64,000 nucleotides of DNA, from NCBI GenBank assembly GCA_015680685.1, contig MNCI01010472.1:1-64000 (forward strand), read 5' to 3'. Positions 48,330 through 59,761 of this stretch are shown here, one piece after another (position 1 is the first letter of the stretch; each line of letters begins with the position of its first letter). Below the pieces are notes generated by a model, which worked only from the letters and a program-made list of their open reading frames with translations, had not been told where the DNA came from and did not search any database. A program made the position numbers and the translations under genes. Source of the DNA: Gnetum montanum. Taxonomy: Eukaryota; Streptophyta; Gnetopsida; Gnetales; Gnetaceae.

Positions 48330-49830
48330 CAAGAAGAAAGAAATAAGTTTATTTTTGATTCAAAAGCTAAAAATTGTTTATACTATGATTTGAATAAATC
48401 TAAATTTCATAGAGTAGTTGGTTCTAAAATGGCCAAAGAAATTTGGGAAACATTAGAGGCTACATATGAAGGAATCTCAATAGTTAAACAATCTAAATTG
48501 TTAGCTTTACAAAGTGAGTATGATATCCTCAAATTGAGAGAAGGTGAGAAAATAAAAGATTACTTCTTTAGAGAAAATGATCTTGTTGTGGCCATTAGAG
48601 GTAATGGTAAAGATTTATCTGAAATGTTATTTTAAAAATGATTTAGACTTTACAACTGGAATTTAGACCAAAGGTGGCTACAATGGAAGAAATTTGGAAT
48701 TTTTTAAAACTTAAATTTGAAGAGCTTCAAAGCACTCTTATTGCTTATGAAATGAATCTCATAAGTGAAGGGGCTATTCAAGAAAAACCCATAGCCCTAA
48801 AATCATCTTCCAAAGAAAAGGAACCTACTATGCTAGATGAAGGTAGTGAAGAAGAAATAACTCTTCTATTAAGAAAGTTGCAAAGACTCATGACAAAAAG
48901 GGGTAAGAGCTTCAATAAAAAAAAAGGGAAGGAAAGAAGTACAAATTTTTCAAATTCTAATTTTGATTTTTTCTCTATAGAATATTGGGTATGTGATGGA
49001 AGCGGCCATGTGGCCATCAAATGTCCTAGTAATAGTAGGTGGTAGTGAAAGGATAGAAAGGATGATAAGTTAAAAATAACCAACTTCTATACGAGTTGTG
49101 ATGAGGGTAAGCAAAGTGAAGAAGAGGCAGATGACTCTACCAATGATTCTCAACTCATTTTCATGGCTCTTACAGATGAAAATTCACTACACACTACTGA
49201 ACTAAGAGGTAAGTATGATGAAAGGATATTGAATTAAGAGAAGAAATTCTTGTTTTGCATTAGTTACTTAGAAAGACAAAGAAATTCTTGAACACTAAGC
49301 TTTATGCAATTCACACAGAATTAAAAGAAGAAATATTAGACATAAAGGTTGAGTTTCAACAACTAACTCATTTGAATAAGGATTGTAGAGATTTTCAAGA
49401 AGGAGAGACTCATGAAAAATGGCCTAAAAACAAAGATTTAGAAAAAGTCTCACAAGAGGATACAAGCTCAAGTTCAAGTACAATTAGGTTTGATGACCCC
49501 ATTATTAAGAAGAATACTTTACTTATCTATAAAAACTCTGGCAGTAATCGAAACCTTGATTATTCTCATGTTGATCAAAATAATATTGATACTTGATCTT
49601 GTCCAAAAGTTTCTAGTAAGGATGTTTACCAAGAAGCAATAGTTGGAAATAAAGATGATTGGGAAATTGAAAAAGTCTTCAAAACAATGGATGATATAGA
49701 AGGTTATTAAAAATATTTCAATGATGAAGAACCTAGACAAGTTTGCATAGCAAGAAAAAGAATTAATGAAAAAGAGCCAAAAGGTAAGGAGGTACTTTGT
49801 GATAGAGGACTTGATATCAAACTTCATTAG
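48330..49830 (+). pseudogene. Copia gag remnant
   Basis: The UBN2-type gag core is at 48390-48635: MAKEIWETLEATYEGI, VKQSKLLALQSEYDIL and LREGEKIKDYFFRE. The next run (48674-49045) has MEEIWNFLKLKFEELQSTL, an acidic and a basic stretch, then a damaged zinc knuckle VCDGSGHVAIKC (first Cys lost). Acidic linkers follow to about 49830 (49288-49596). Gag is in at least two frames with stops. No protease follows. Confidence 0.8.
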
Positions 49831-51590
49831 TCTTATTACTCACATTTGAAAGTAAGGTAAGTCAAGGTAAGTTTCTATTTCCTTGCTTGCTAAATATTAT
49901 ATTAGGAAATTCTAAATTATTTTGATATGTGCTTACTTTATTTTAAGATTATGGGATGTTAGCTCTAGATTAGCACTTATAGGAGAAGATATTTTGGTTC
50001 TATTGGAATAATTGATTATGGTATCTTTTATGTACATATTAGCATGTTGTAATTGGTTTTTTTGGAAGTTTGTGATGCTGCACTTGAAATAAATTTATTG
50101 AAAATCATATTTTGATTTATTATATATATTTTTTAAATGGCCTAAAACCCTTGAATGTAACTCATGGTCTGAAAGCCTTATGATGAACTTGTCATTGTTT
50201 ATTATGCTTCCCTATGATATCAAAGCTCATTTCTTTTTGAAGATATTTTTTAATAATTTAAAGCTTTTCATTGGTGCCTTTGATGAAATTTGTGAATCTT
50301 CTAAGAAAAAGGAATTATCAAAAACTAATATTAATAGGAGACCTTAGTCTCCACAATTAATCTTAATGTTAGATTACAAGAGTAGTTCTTTGATAATAAA
50401 AGGATCATGATGATTACTTTTGTGAAAAGAACAAACTGATCCAAATAAGTTCCAAAGAAGCATTGAAATAAGAACGATATCTACATAAATGCAAGGGGAG
50501 CTTGTACCTCTTTCACCAATTATCATCTTATTGGCCATCAGTGTAGGGGGAGTCTTTTGAGACTTTTACCAAAAGACACTCTAGTAGCAAAACTTCACAC
50601 TCCTTCATTCTTAGATAAAAATGAGCAAGGAAGAGCTTATTCATTTGGTAATTTTTTGAGACTAAAAGAGGGCACTTATTAAAATCCTTACCTAAAGATG
50701 GTCTTTATTGGGGAAAGCTCCTAAAATTTACCTACTTGTGAACTCCATGTTAAGGATTAAATGGTGCATGTCTAATCATTTGTTAGTTAACAAGGTATCA
50801 TTTCAAGTACCTAAGGCCCTTTTTGCAAATTTGAAGTACTTATCATAGAGATCTAAAGTGTTCAATGGAAGATTGGAACTAAAATAGGTGTTCATGATCT
50901 CTTTTGGTAATAAATTAGGTATATATATATGTTTACTATTTTTTGCTCTCAACTTGATTGTCATATATTAGTTGATGATTGGTTGTCATATAAATGATTG
51001 TTTAATATTTTAATATAATAATATATCTTTCTTTTTCTTAAAAGCTGAATATGCATGTTTTTTTTCTATGCTAAAATTTCTACATCTTATCATGTTATTT
51101 CAAAAGAAGAATATTGGATAAAACTATGAGATATTGGTCATCTATTACTAATGGCTTATTGACTCAAAGACAGGTTGTATGGTCTTCAATGCTAAAATTT
51201 CGTCTTTGGATATCAACTATAAGGCTTGTATCTCATTATTTCTAACCTTCTATTAGAATGGATAAGGAGTAGCACTTATTTGGTTTGACATCATCAGTCC
51301 TATGCTAGTAATGCTAAGTGATGTGTACTTTTAATTGCTTGTTCTTCCTTGGGAAACATTGTTTATATCTACAACATACTCAAGTCCATGATTTCTTGCA
51401 ACTCTATCTTCATGCCTTTTTGATGATGTTCAAAAAAGGGAAGTGTTAGGTTAATCTAACATGGTTGATATTTGTATTATGATGTGACATGACTAATGTT
51501 ATAAGCATAATTGAACATATATGTCTTGGTTCCTTTTAGAGACTACTAATCCATTTTCTTAAGTTTTGAACATCCCCAAAAGGGGGATAT
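49831..51590. other. Copia interior without recognised genes
   Basis: About 1.75 kb without readable pol motifs on either strand. It ends in CCCCAAAAGGGGGATAT (about 51574-51590), the polypurine tract of the 3' LTR. Confidence 0.5.
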
Positions 51591-53086
51591 TTTTGACCTT
51601 TTTGTATGTTAAAACCTTAAGGAAAATGGAGAATATAGAATATTGTGGAGTGTGATGCTTTTGTAGGGCATGAAGGAGAGCTCCAGAGATGACATCTATA
51701 GACAACAGAGTCTTGCTGAACATGAATGAAGACTCAAGGAAGCATGGATAAGTATGCAAGTGTCTAGGTAAAGACTACAAGGATTCAAGGAAGCATGGAC
51801 AAGTAACAAAGACTTCAAGTCAAATGAAGATGCTTTGGTGATTAAGAGGAAGCCTTGGAATCTAGAGTTAAAATGTAGAGAAGAGTTCAAATGGAGAATA
51901 TAGAATGTTTTCAAGTGTAATGCTTTTGTAGGGCATAAAGGAGAGCTCCAAAGATGACATCTACAAAGAAATGAGATGACATATACAAAGAGATATTAAT
52001 GTGGAGATAACAAGGAATTTTTGGACATGAATAAAGACTCAAGGAAGTATGGATAAGTACCAAGGTGTCTAAGTAAAAATTACAAGGATTCTAGGGGAGC
52101 ATGGATGAGTAACAAAGAATTCAAGTCAAAAGAAGATGCTTCAGTGATCAAGGGGAAGCATTGGAATCAAGAGTTCAAATGTAGAGAAGATGTCTCCCAG
52201 AAATAGGAGATGTATCTAATCAAGAGAAGACTTCTCCCTAATGAAAAAGATGTCTAGGCTGAAACGAAGAATGCCCAAAAGAAGACATCTCCCAGAAATA
52301 GGAGACGTCTCTCATGAAGAAGAGATGTCTCCCCTCAATGGAAGTCAAATGTAGAGAGACATCCCAATCTTGAAGAAGATATTTTCTCTAGCCATTAGAT
52401 AGCCATTGCACAAATTCTGAGATGATTTCAAAAACTTCAAGGCTATAAAAAGATTTTATTCTCTTGGGTTTTGAGCAATTTTTTGTGTAAGCAAGCATAA
52501 ACACTAAGAAATCATTGTGAATAATATTATATTATATTCATGTACTTCATTGTATCATCTTTTGTATTCTTGTAGCAAATTTTTACTGTACCTCAAAGTA
52601 CAAGGACCAATATATCAGTTGCATCCTTTACTTGTAAATTTTGTTTCTCTTTCTTGTTGCCCCACTAGGGTTGATGTACTTCTTGCTAGAAGGCATCATC
52701 TTGAGTTTGTTGGGATCCTATGGGATTGAGTGGTTGGTACAACATCATAACACTTCAGAGTAGAGCTAAAGTTGTAAAGGTTGTGGGATCCTAGAAACCA
52801 CATTCTAAGCTTGTTGAGACCTTATGGGATTGAGTGGATTCACAATGATGAATTAATTCAAGGTAGAGCTTAGAGCTTGTACAGGGTGTGGTACCCTTCA
52901 AACCACATTTTGAGAGAAACAAAGTTTGGAGCTATGCAAGCAAACTACCCTTCGAGTGTGGACAACCCAAAATGAAGAACCATGTAAAATGGATTATGTG
53001 TGCTTTGTGTTGAAGAATCTCTAATTTGAAAAACTTATTCATTCCCTCCTCTCTAAGTTTAATGATCCTCACTCCAAGTCCACCAA
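51591..53086 (+). repeat. Copia 3' LTR, about 1.5 kb, with internal duplication
   Basis: The LTR contains two tandem copies of a block of about 270-300 bases (from AAAATGGAGAATATAGAAT near 51623 and again near 51890). A cluster of GAGATGTCTCC / AGACATCTCCC half-palindromes follows (52190-52370), then TATAAAAAG at 52443-52451. ORFs inside (51559-51914 minus, 52517-52729 plus) are chance frames. Confidence 0.8.
52443..52451 (+). promoter_or_regulatory. TATA box of copia 3' LTR
   Basis: CTATAAAAAGATT lies just downstream of the half-palindrome cluster, in the usual U3 place. Confidence 0.6.
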
Positions 53087-53623
53087 TATGAAGCTTATCT
53101 TCTAGATTAAAAGATTAATGGAAATAAATCCTAGAAACTAGCATAACTACCTACCATCTACTTTATAAAGAGATTGTATTAGAATCAGGAAATCCATTGT
53201 AGCATCATCTTATAGTTTACTCTATAATATGGCTGCAAGAATCACTAATAAAATCATGATCTTAGCTTCAAAATTTGTGCAGAAGTATAGTAAAAGGATA
53301 GATAGAGATAGAAGTTTCATGACTTTTCTTATCAAAATAAAGACTAAGATTAATAAAGCCAAAGATGCCTTATTAAGAAATGATTCCCAAATTAAAAGAT
53401 GATTTCATAGGAAAGCTTTGAAAAGGTTATTTAGAGAAGGCAACCTAGTTTTTCTTTGGAACTAAGGAAAAAAATGACCATAATAAGTTTTCTTCCAAAT
53501 GGGATAGGCCCATTCATTATTGAGAAATATGTGTTAGATGATACTTATAAGCTTTCTAAAATGAATGGAACTGAACTGAAGTGTCCATTTAATGCCATCA
53601 ATCTTAAGCACTACTTTGGGTAA
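53087..53623 (+). pseudogene. G3 integrase C-terminus
   Basis: It continues G3 after the copia insertion: ESGNP, SYSLLYNMAARITNKIMIL (about 53190-53270), DRSFMTFLIKIKTKINKAKDAL, FREGNLVF and the closing domain with GIGPFII-like text, YKLSKMNGTEL, PFNAIN and KHYFG before TAA (about 53623). The end matches the usual gypsy integrase tail (YxLxxxxGxxLKxPxNxxxLKxYF). Stops and shifts are present. Confidence 0.75.
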
Positions 53624-54169
53624 TGACCCAATACATGATAGAGTTGAGGAAAAAGTGACAAATGTAAATATGTAAATATTGTTTTATTTATGATTAATAA
53701 ATATCTTAATAAGAACCTAAGCTAATTGTTATAGTGGTAGAATATTTTCAATAACTTAGGATATATAATGAGATATGGCTGATCCTTCACCAATGAAGAA
53801 GATCTTAAGTTAAGAGCTAGTGAAGGAAATATCAGGTTAAGAGCATATTTAGGAAGATGGTGAATATAGGGCCTTTTGTACCTTACTTATCTAGATTTTT
53901 CCTTAAACATGTCATGAGGATGTATCATAAAGTTATAAACTATGGAGCTTCATATAGTACTCCCTACATGACATGGTTGGAAGATGAATTTTTATTCTTG
54001 ACAAATGATTGCTCCTTTCATGGTCAAGTTTGGGGTGAATACTATTAGTGTTGAAAAATCATGAGACTAGATAGCAATGAGAAAAATCCAAATAATCTGG
54101 ATTCATGGAAATAAGTCTTTGTCTTGTAGGCCACGGATTTGCCAAGTCAAGAGAAGAGCTAAGGACCTA
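53624..54169 (+). other. Unassigned G3 3' sequence
   Basis: No clear LTR start is seen. A 63-codon run (53857-54048) reads FVPYLSRFFLKHVMRMYHKV and WLEDEFLFLTNDC; I do not recognise it. It may be a G3 accessory frame or the remains of another element. It ends where G1b begins. Confidence 0.35.
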
Positions 54170-54594
54170 TGTAATGTCTCGTCCCTTGTTAAAGGTGGAA
54201 ACAATTGTAAACAATGTATTTAACTTTCAAATGAAGGGGCACCTTGTTATGAGGAGTTATGATTATTCATGTATCCTTTGGGAAAGGGTTTATTCTATGC
54301 CATTTAAGGTTAGGTTTAGAGATCATGGTAGCATGGAGTTGTGGAGCTACAAGAGGCAAGTGATGGGAGTTGAGTGAAGTAGGAAAAGAAAGAATTGATC
54401 ACCCCTTTAGCTGGATAGCTTAATCATGGTGGCAGTGCCAAATTGCCTCTAAGGCTTAAGTGGTATAGGAAGATAACCCAAAGGGCTTTATAGCACTATC
54501 TTTTATGATGTTTCCTTTATATAATCTAAGAAAACAATGAATGTGATAAATTAAGTGATTGTATTTTTACGACATCTGGGAATGGGATGTCACA
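54170..54594 (+). repeat. G1b 5' LTR
   Basis: It begins TGTAATGTCTCG and ends GATGTCACA; 425 bases, shorter than 510 in G1a because about 85 bases before the 3' end, including the TTAATTATTTATTTACAAG part, are missing. The primer site TGGTATTAAAGC follows at 54597-54608. Confidence 0.9.
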
Positions 54595-55981
54595 TTTGGT
54601 ATTAAAGCAAATCACCATTCAGGAGCGAAAGTGGAAGAAAAACTTTATTTTATTATTATTATTATAAAAACAAAAGTACATCTAAGCATAATGCCAAAAT
54701 GGAAGAAAAATATTATTTTATTTTATTTTATTGTGTAATAGAGAAAGAGGAAGTACATCCAAGCAGAATACAGAAAAGGAATAATAGGGAAAAGAAGCAA
54801 AACACAAGAATGGAAAAAATGTAAAAAGAAAAAAGAAAAAGAAAAAAAAATTGTGATCATTTGTTGCGATTGAACGAGTCAAGGAGATTTATGGCTATCT
54901 TCAATTGTGCTTCCCTTTCTACATCAGTGGCATTCTCCTAGCTAAGCACTACCTTACATCTAGCTAATCCATCATACAATTGTTTGATGCACTGGGTTGC
55001 ACATCTTGCTACAACTGCTAATTCCTCCTTTCTCTTAAGTTGGATCTTTAGCATATCTATCTAATTGATTGATCATCCATGTTCTTTTGCTATTCCTTCT
55101 CTTTCCTTTGCATAAACGAGACTAAAATTATGAGTTATGAACAAATCAAGAAAAAGGGAAGAGTAAAGAATAAAAATAAAGTATTTACTTGAAACCAGTC
55201 ATTGTCAATTTGGAGAAACCATTTATGAGTCTTTGGATGGCAAGCAAAAGATGTTGCACTCTCCAATTCTCCTAAGAGTTGTTTCAGATTTTTGAAAACA
55301 TTTGGAGCATCCTCAAAAATTGGATGTAAAGACGATGAAACTCCAACCTATACTAAATCATAGTCTGCCTTAAAGTTGCATGACTGAGACTCCCATAAGT
55401 GGTAGACATCCTTATGAATAGAATAGGATTTATTATCAAAATTTTTTAACTAATACATTGAAGAAGCATGCGTTCTTCTTCAATAGCTGCCACTATCTGT
55501 CCCATCGAATGAGAAGAACCCAAGATAGAGAAAGAAGAAACCACTAGAATAGACTCAGGAACTAGTGTTGGTGTTGCCTATGGAAAGGAACCTCTTATAG
55601 GTGTTGCAAGAAAATAAGGCATGCTTGGTGATCTAGATGGAGGAATGGGAGTATGTTTGGAAGTGGCATCTACATCATCTCTGTCCATCTCTCAGATAAA
55701 GTACTATCACTACATAGACATCTACAACACAAAAATTAACATCATACAAGATAAAAGAAAGAAAAAAGGAGAGTATTCAAATCTTCAAATGATTATAACT
55801 TACCTCTAGTTGCTTTCCTTTATCTTGTCTTGTACTTTGTTGAGTTTGCTAGGGTTATTGCTGAGCTTGTTGTCTTATAACTACTGGACCACCAAAACAT
55901 TGCCTAGTACATTGCTTGTATAAAAAGAAATTTATTAGAAAAAAAATAAGATATTTGATGAGACGCGACATGCACTGGGCC

Positions 55982-56051
55982 ACGATATCGCGTCTTCCCC
56001 TAAGATATCGCGTACGCGATATCGCGTCCCGCCGTCATATCTATAAATAAG
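55982..56051 (+). promoter_or_regulatory. H LTR promoter, best preserved copy
   Basis: CGATATCGCG, AGATATCGCG and ACGCGATATCGCG lie in succession, followed by TATAAATAAGAGG 20 to 30 bases later. This copy keeps the CG dinucleotides that have become TG or CA in the others, so it best shows the original motif. Confidence 0.65.
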
Positions 56052-56277
56052 AGGCGGCACTTCCTTCATTTTCCAATCCTAGCTAGAAGTAGCGAAGCTC
56101 TGGCAGATTGATTACTCCAGAGTTAGAATTTTTCCCATTTGCCCGCAGTAGGAGTCCTAGAGTGAACTACTCTTTATTCGAGCAGCTTGTAACCTGAACC
56201 CAAGTTGTGTACGGCAATAAAGACGAACTTGATTGGATAAACCTTGTAGTACATGGTTTTATTGTTGTTTATTTACT

Positions 56278-56580
56278 ACTTTCCTAGTGTGCACAAGTAC
56301 GACTTGATTACAAGCGTCTATGGACGTGTACGGCTAGTCAAGGAATCGGCTGCTTGTCGCAACGCATGAGTACGACTTGATTACGAGCATTGGCTGCTTG
56401 GTAACCCAGTAGCGTATTCCAGGATTCTGCGCTTGGTAATCCCAGTGGTAGTCCAATGTGTACGGCTAGTCAAGGAATCGGCTACTCATTGCTAGGCTAG
56501 AACGTGTGATAAGTACGACTTAGTTACGAGCACCCACGGGTGTGTACGGCTAGCTAAGGAATCGGCTGCTTATCACACTT
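56278..56580 (+). repeat. Tandem repeats inside H LTR
   Basis: Two word families alternate three times: GTACGACTTGATTACGAGC-type and GTGTACGGCTAGTCAAGG followed by AATCGGCTGCTT. Occurrences start near 56286, 56363 and 56511 for the first and near 56317, 56459 and 56540 for the second. Other H LTRs have one or two copies, for example about 150-215 and 11360-11430 on the minus strand. Confidence 0.85.
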
Positions 56581-58098
56581 AAGCTAAATAGGTGCCTCAG
56601 TACGACCACTTCGAGCACTTGCGTTACGTGTGGTGATCCCAGTAACGATTAGCGTTTGGTAAGCCATAGTTGCATAGTTCAGGGTGTGTCCGGTAAGTGG
56701 GAACGGATGCTGACGCTAGTTAATTTAGACTTAGGACATTAGTTAGAGTTAGCTTAGTTTCTCAATCCTTTCCCCTGATAGTATAGAAGATAAACCAAAA
56801 AATACCAAAAAAAAATCACATACCTCAGACTTGCTTAACCATACACCGTGACACTTACAAGCAAGCCTAGGAAGACAACGAACGATTAACCCCAAGCGTT
56901 TCTTGTGGTGTTAAGGCATTTAGTCTGCGGAGTTCGACCGGATCACGTGTGCACGCTCGTATTCGTATGGTTGAGTGTAGGGGTACCTCGCCACTCATCA
57001 ATATTAAACCAAGCTATTGTGTGTGTGTATATATATTTAAATATATACCTTGGAAGTAGAAAGTGTGATTTGTTCTTATAGTTGAATTGTATCAAAGGTT
57101 GAAGTACCTTGAACTTCTTCAGCCTGTGTAGCTCCAAATTGGCACTTTGAATCGGTTCATTCTATAGCCTAGATTGCATTGTCAAATACATAAAATAAAG
57201 ACATAATCATCAACAAGGAAATACTAAATACATAAAAATACCTCATTGATTTCCTCCTGATTCTAAGCATGTTGTAAAGCTAATTGACCTTTCTTGGCAC
57301 TCACAATCTTACTCCTTATAACTCTCTCATCTTCAAGAAATTTAGGGCATAATTAGGAATTGTAATAACTAAAATGTTTGTTTGGATGATCATAACTTAG
57401 GATCAAACACATGAACAAGGGTACACAACATAGGGTATAAGATTTGGTAGGATCTTGCCAGGCAATAGTATTTCCAGTCATGACATTATACCAGGTAGAG
57501 AAACAAGACAATGACCAATCATAAATTCTACCAGTTATGCAACCATGAAATATGTAAATAGAATAAGAATTAACATGGGATTGATGTTCATACCACAAAA
57601 CCTTGCTATAAATGAGTAGACATAAATCAAAGTGAACCTCATTGATGAAATCTCAATGAGCAAATTGGCTTTTACCAAGAGCAGAATTAGTAACATAATC
57701 AGATAATTTCCTTTTATAAAATGATTTAAATTTTGGGGGAGAAAGCTGATGGAATTAAAGGATCACCTCCTTGTTAAAAATACAAGGCTATTCTAATATT
57801 AGAATGAAGGATTATTATTTCTTAGAAAACTAATTGGGAAGTAGAGCTTTTCTTACTATTATACTGTTCACAACATTCCATGAGAATGCCCTTACAATGT
57901 AAAAGTTTAAAAATAGTGAAGACAAGTAAATAAGATAACCTTGAAGTTGTAAGGTACTGAAACCCCTCTTTCCCAAGTAAGCTACGAATAAAATCGAAAG
58001 TATAAAGTACATTATTTATGATATAAAACAATAGTGGTTGATTAAGAGCTACCTAAAGGAGTTTGAGGTAGAGGTGAAGCTTGATGCTTAGGGGCCAT

Positions 58099-59761
58099 GA
58101 TAAAAATGGTTAGAATCCTTTAATGGTAGAAAATCTTCAAGCTTATCATTTGATAGAATCCTTCAATCTTCTAATGATATTGAGTTGTGATAGGAAAAAT
58201 CTTTCTTTTTCTCATATTTATAATACAATAGTAAGAATCTTAGTAGAAGTAAAGAGGAATTTTTAACTTAAGTTAATCAAAGATTTGATAAAGGTAATGT
58301 TTAGTTTTTTTTAAAGCTAACATTTATTATTTTTAAAAGTTAACATTCACTTTTTCTTATTTTATGATTTCTAGGTTCACTAAAATAGAATTATCTCTAG
58401 CTTAACATGAAGTGCTCTCCGAGATGATTCCAACAGTACCAATATCTTCAAAATGTAATTTATGATTTGAAAGATACGGTAATTCTCAAGTTACATGTAG
58501 TTTAAAATTAAAAAAAGTATTTTAAAATTTTTTTTAATTTTTTTTAAAAAGGTTTTTTAAATTTTTAAAAAAGTGCTTTTTAACTTTTAAATTATTTTTT
58601 AAAAAAATTTGAACCCTTGGAAGGGCTACAACTAGCTATGCTGTTAACCATGGCCAAGCTTGTTGCTAGTCGTGGTTGGTAGCTACAAAGGGACTAGCCC
58701 TTGGGTTAGCCACAAGGGCAACCTTGCACCATGCATTGCCCCATTTTGCCATGTTACACATACAGTCACTACCACTATCACATGCTTACTGCTCACCATC
58801 GTGTGCCCACTGCCCATCGTTGCACGCCTACTTCCTTAGTAACCGTTGCTGCCTTGTAGCACATTGCTACGTAGTGCCCTATATTTGCTACCAAAAACCA
58901 CCTCCCACATTGCTATAAATGGCCTCCCATGCTGCTAAAAACTACCTCCCATGCCATCGAAAACTACCTCTCCAAACACCGCCAAAAACTACCTCTTCGC
59001 CAAACACATGTAGAAGTCATGCAAGCCCAGTCAAGGGGCCATGCAAGCCTAGTGATGGGCTATGCAAGATTCATAAGAGGGTTGTGTGGATCCTGAGATG
59101 AGCTACACTAACCCAAAGAAGGGCCACACAGACCTTGAAACAAGGCATCATTCATACAGTGAAAATTTTATGTCAGTAGATAGGAAATTCGAATTTCCTA
59201 GAAATTGACAAGAATTTCAAAATTTGTGTTAGTTGATGAAAAAAATATAAAATTTTTTGTCATTAATTATTAATTTAAATTAAAAATGTGAACAAATATT
59301 TTTACAAATTCAAAATTGGCACCTTGGCAACAATAGGAATAAAAAATTCATCATTAAGCATGCTCATTCTAAAGTAGAACTGGGATCAATGACCTCTTAG
59401 GAAGTCTTGAAAAATGTACAAGTTTTGTAAATTTAAAATAGCTATAACTCTTGAATTCAGAGTCCATTTTCAACCAAAAAAAATAAATTAATTTCAATAG
59501 ATTTGAACCTTTTCGGCTTAATGGAACTATTAGATTTAGCTTTTGGTTTATAGAAAATTAGTGTTTTAATTCATTATTTAAGGTCCTAAAAATAATTAGG
59601 ATTTAGTACTTGATAAGAAATCCATGATAGTTTTAACTTCTTCTGCAACTGATTAACTATTTTGAGACCCATAAAAAGGGCCATCAAAGCTAAGGATTAT
59701 CAATATACCTAATTTCTTCAACTTATCGATGTCCAGAACTTAAAGAATAAATTGGAGAGAA
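58099..59761. promoter_or_regulatory. G1b region between antisense gene and gag
   Basis: It matches 5241-6547 of G1a. Poly-T/poly-A rich sequence (58500-58600), a C-rich simple-sequence part (58730-58910), a few irregular 22-base-like units (about 58915-59005) and the box CATAAAAAGG at 59670-59679, 91 bases before gag, are present. ORFs at 58676-59101 are repeat-derived. A divergent promoter is possible but unproven. Confidence 0.45.

Larger units (their letters stand above)
47887..53086 (+). mobile_element. Gag-only Ty1/copia-type element nested in G3 integrase
   Basis: Left LTR remnant 47887-48247 and right LTR 51591-53086 share long blocks (TATGTTAAAACCTTAAGG and CCCAGAAATAGGAGATGTA). The interior has UBN2-type gag but no reverse transcriptase, integrase or RNase H that I can read. 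G3 integrase reads GNGLA before it and STNM after it, consistent with a simple insertion. Flanking five-base words (GGCTA and CTCCA) do not match, so the target duplication is decayed or the right end is off by a few bases. Confidence 0.8.
55956..57000 (+). mobile_element. H-family solo LTR in G1b
   Basis: The 1045-base LTR TGATGAGACG...CACTCATCA has a perfect target duplication ATATT (55951-55955 and 57001-57005). GATATC palindromes (55986-56026) precede TATAAATAAG (56042-56051), and AATAAAGACG lies at 56216. It is the longest H LTR here because of tandem repeats in its 3' half. It lies in a probable intron of the antisense gene. Its high CG content compared with neighbours suggests it is the youngest insertion in the window. 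Confidence 0.96.
54850..58098 (-). pseudogene. Antisense gene of G1b, multi-exon, with its start codon
   Basis: It is the homologue of 3140-5240, here with a start: ATG at 58098 (MAPKHQASPLPQTPLG). Next come FIRSLLGKEGFQYLTTSRL and FKLLHCKGILMECCEQY (57822-58000), then GRIYDWSLSCFSTWYNVMTG and MCLILSYDHPNKHF (57353-57540). Candidate introns on the minus strand are 57241-57179 (donor GAG|GTATTT; acceptor AG mutated to AA but intact in G1a), 57108-55915 (holding the H solo LTR; donor AAG|GTACTT), 55803-55722 (donor GAG|GTAAGT, acceptor TTGTAG) and one near 55185-55110. The 3' part encodes YHLWESQSC and a basic helical end. Stops and frameshifts show decay. Function unknown. Confidence 0.6.

Noticed and set aside
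51559-52729. ORFs in the copia 3' LTR
   Set aside because: They fall in LTR sequence with internal duplication and show no domain.
44483-53623. Endogenous plant pararetrovirus as the source of G3
   Set aside because: G3 encodes an integrase with an HHCC finger and acidic core and shows no movement-protein motif; it is a gypsy retrotransposon.
57000-57060. GT/AT simple repeat as a functional site
   Set aside because: It is a short microsatellite next to the H target duplication, with no further signal.
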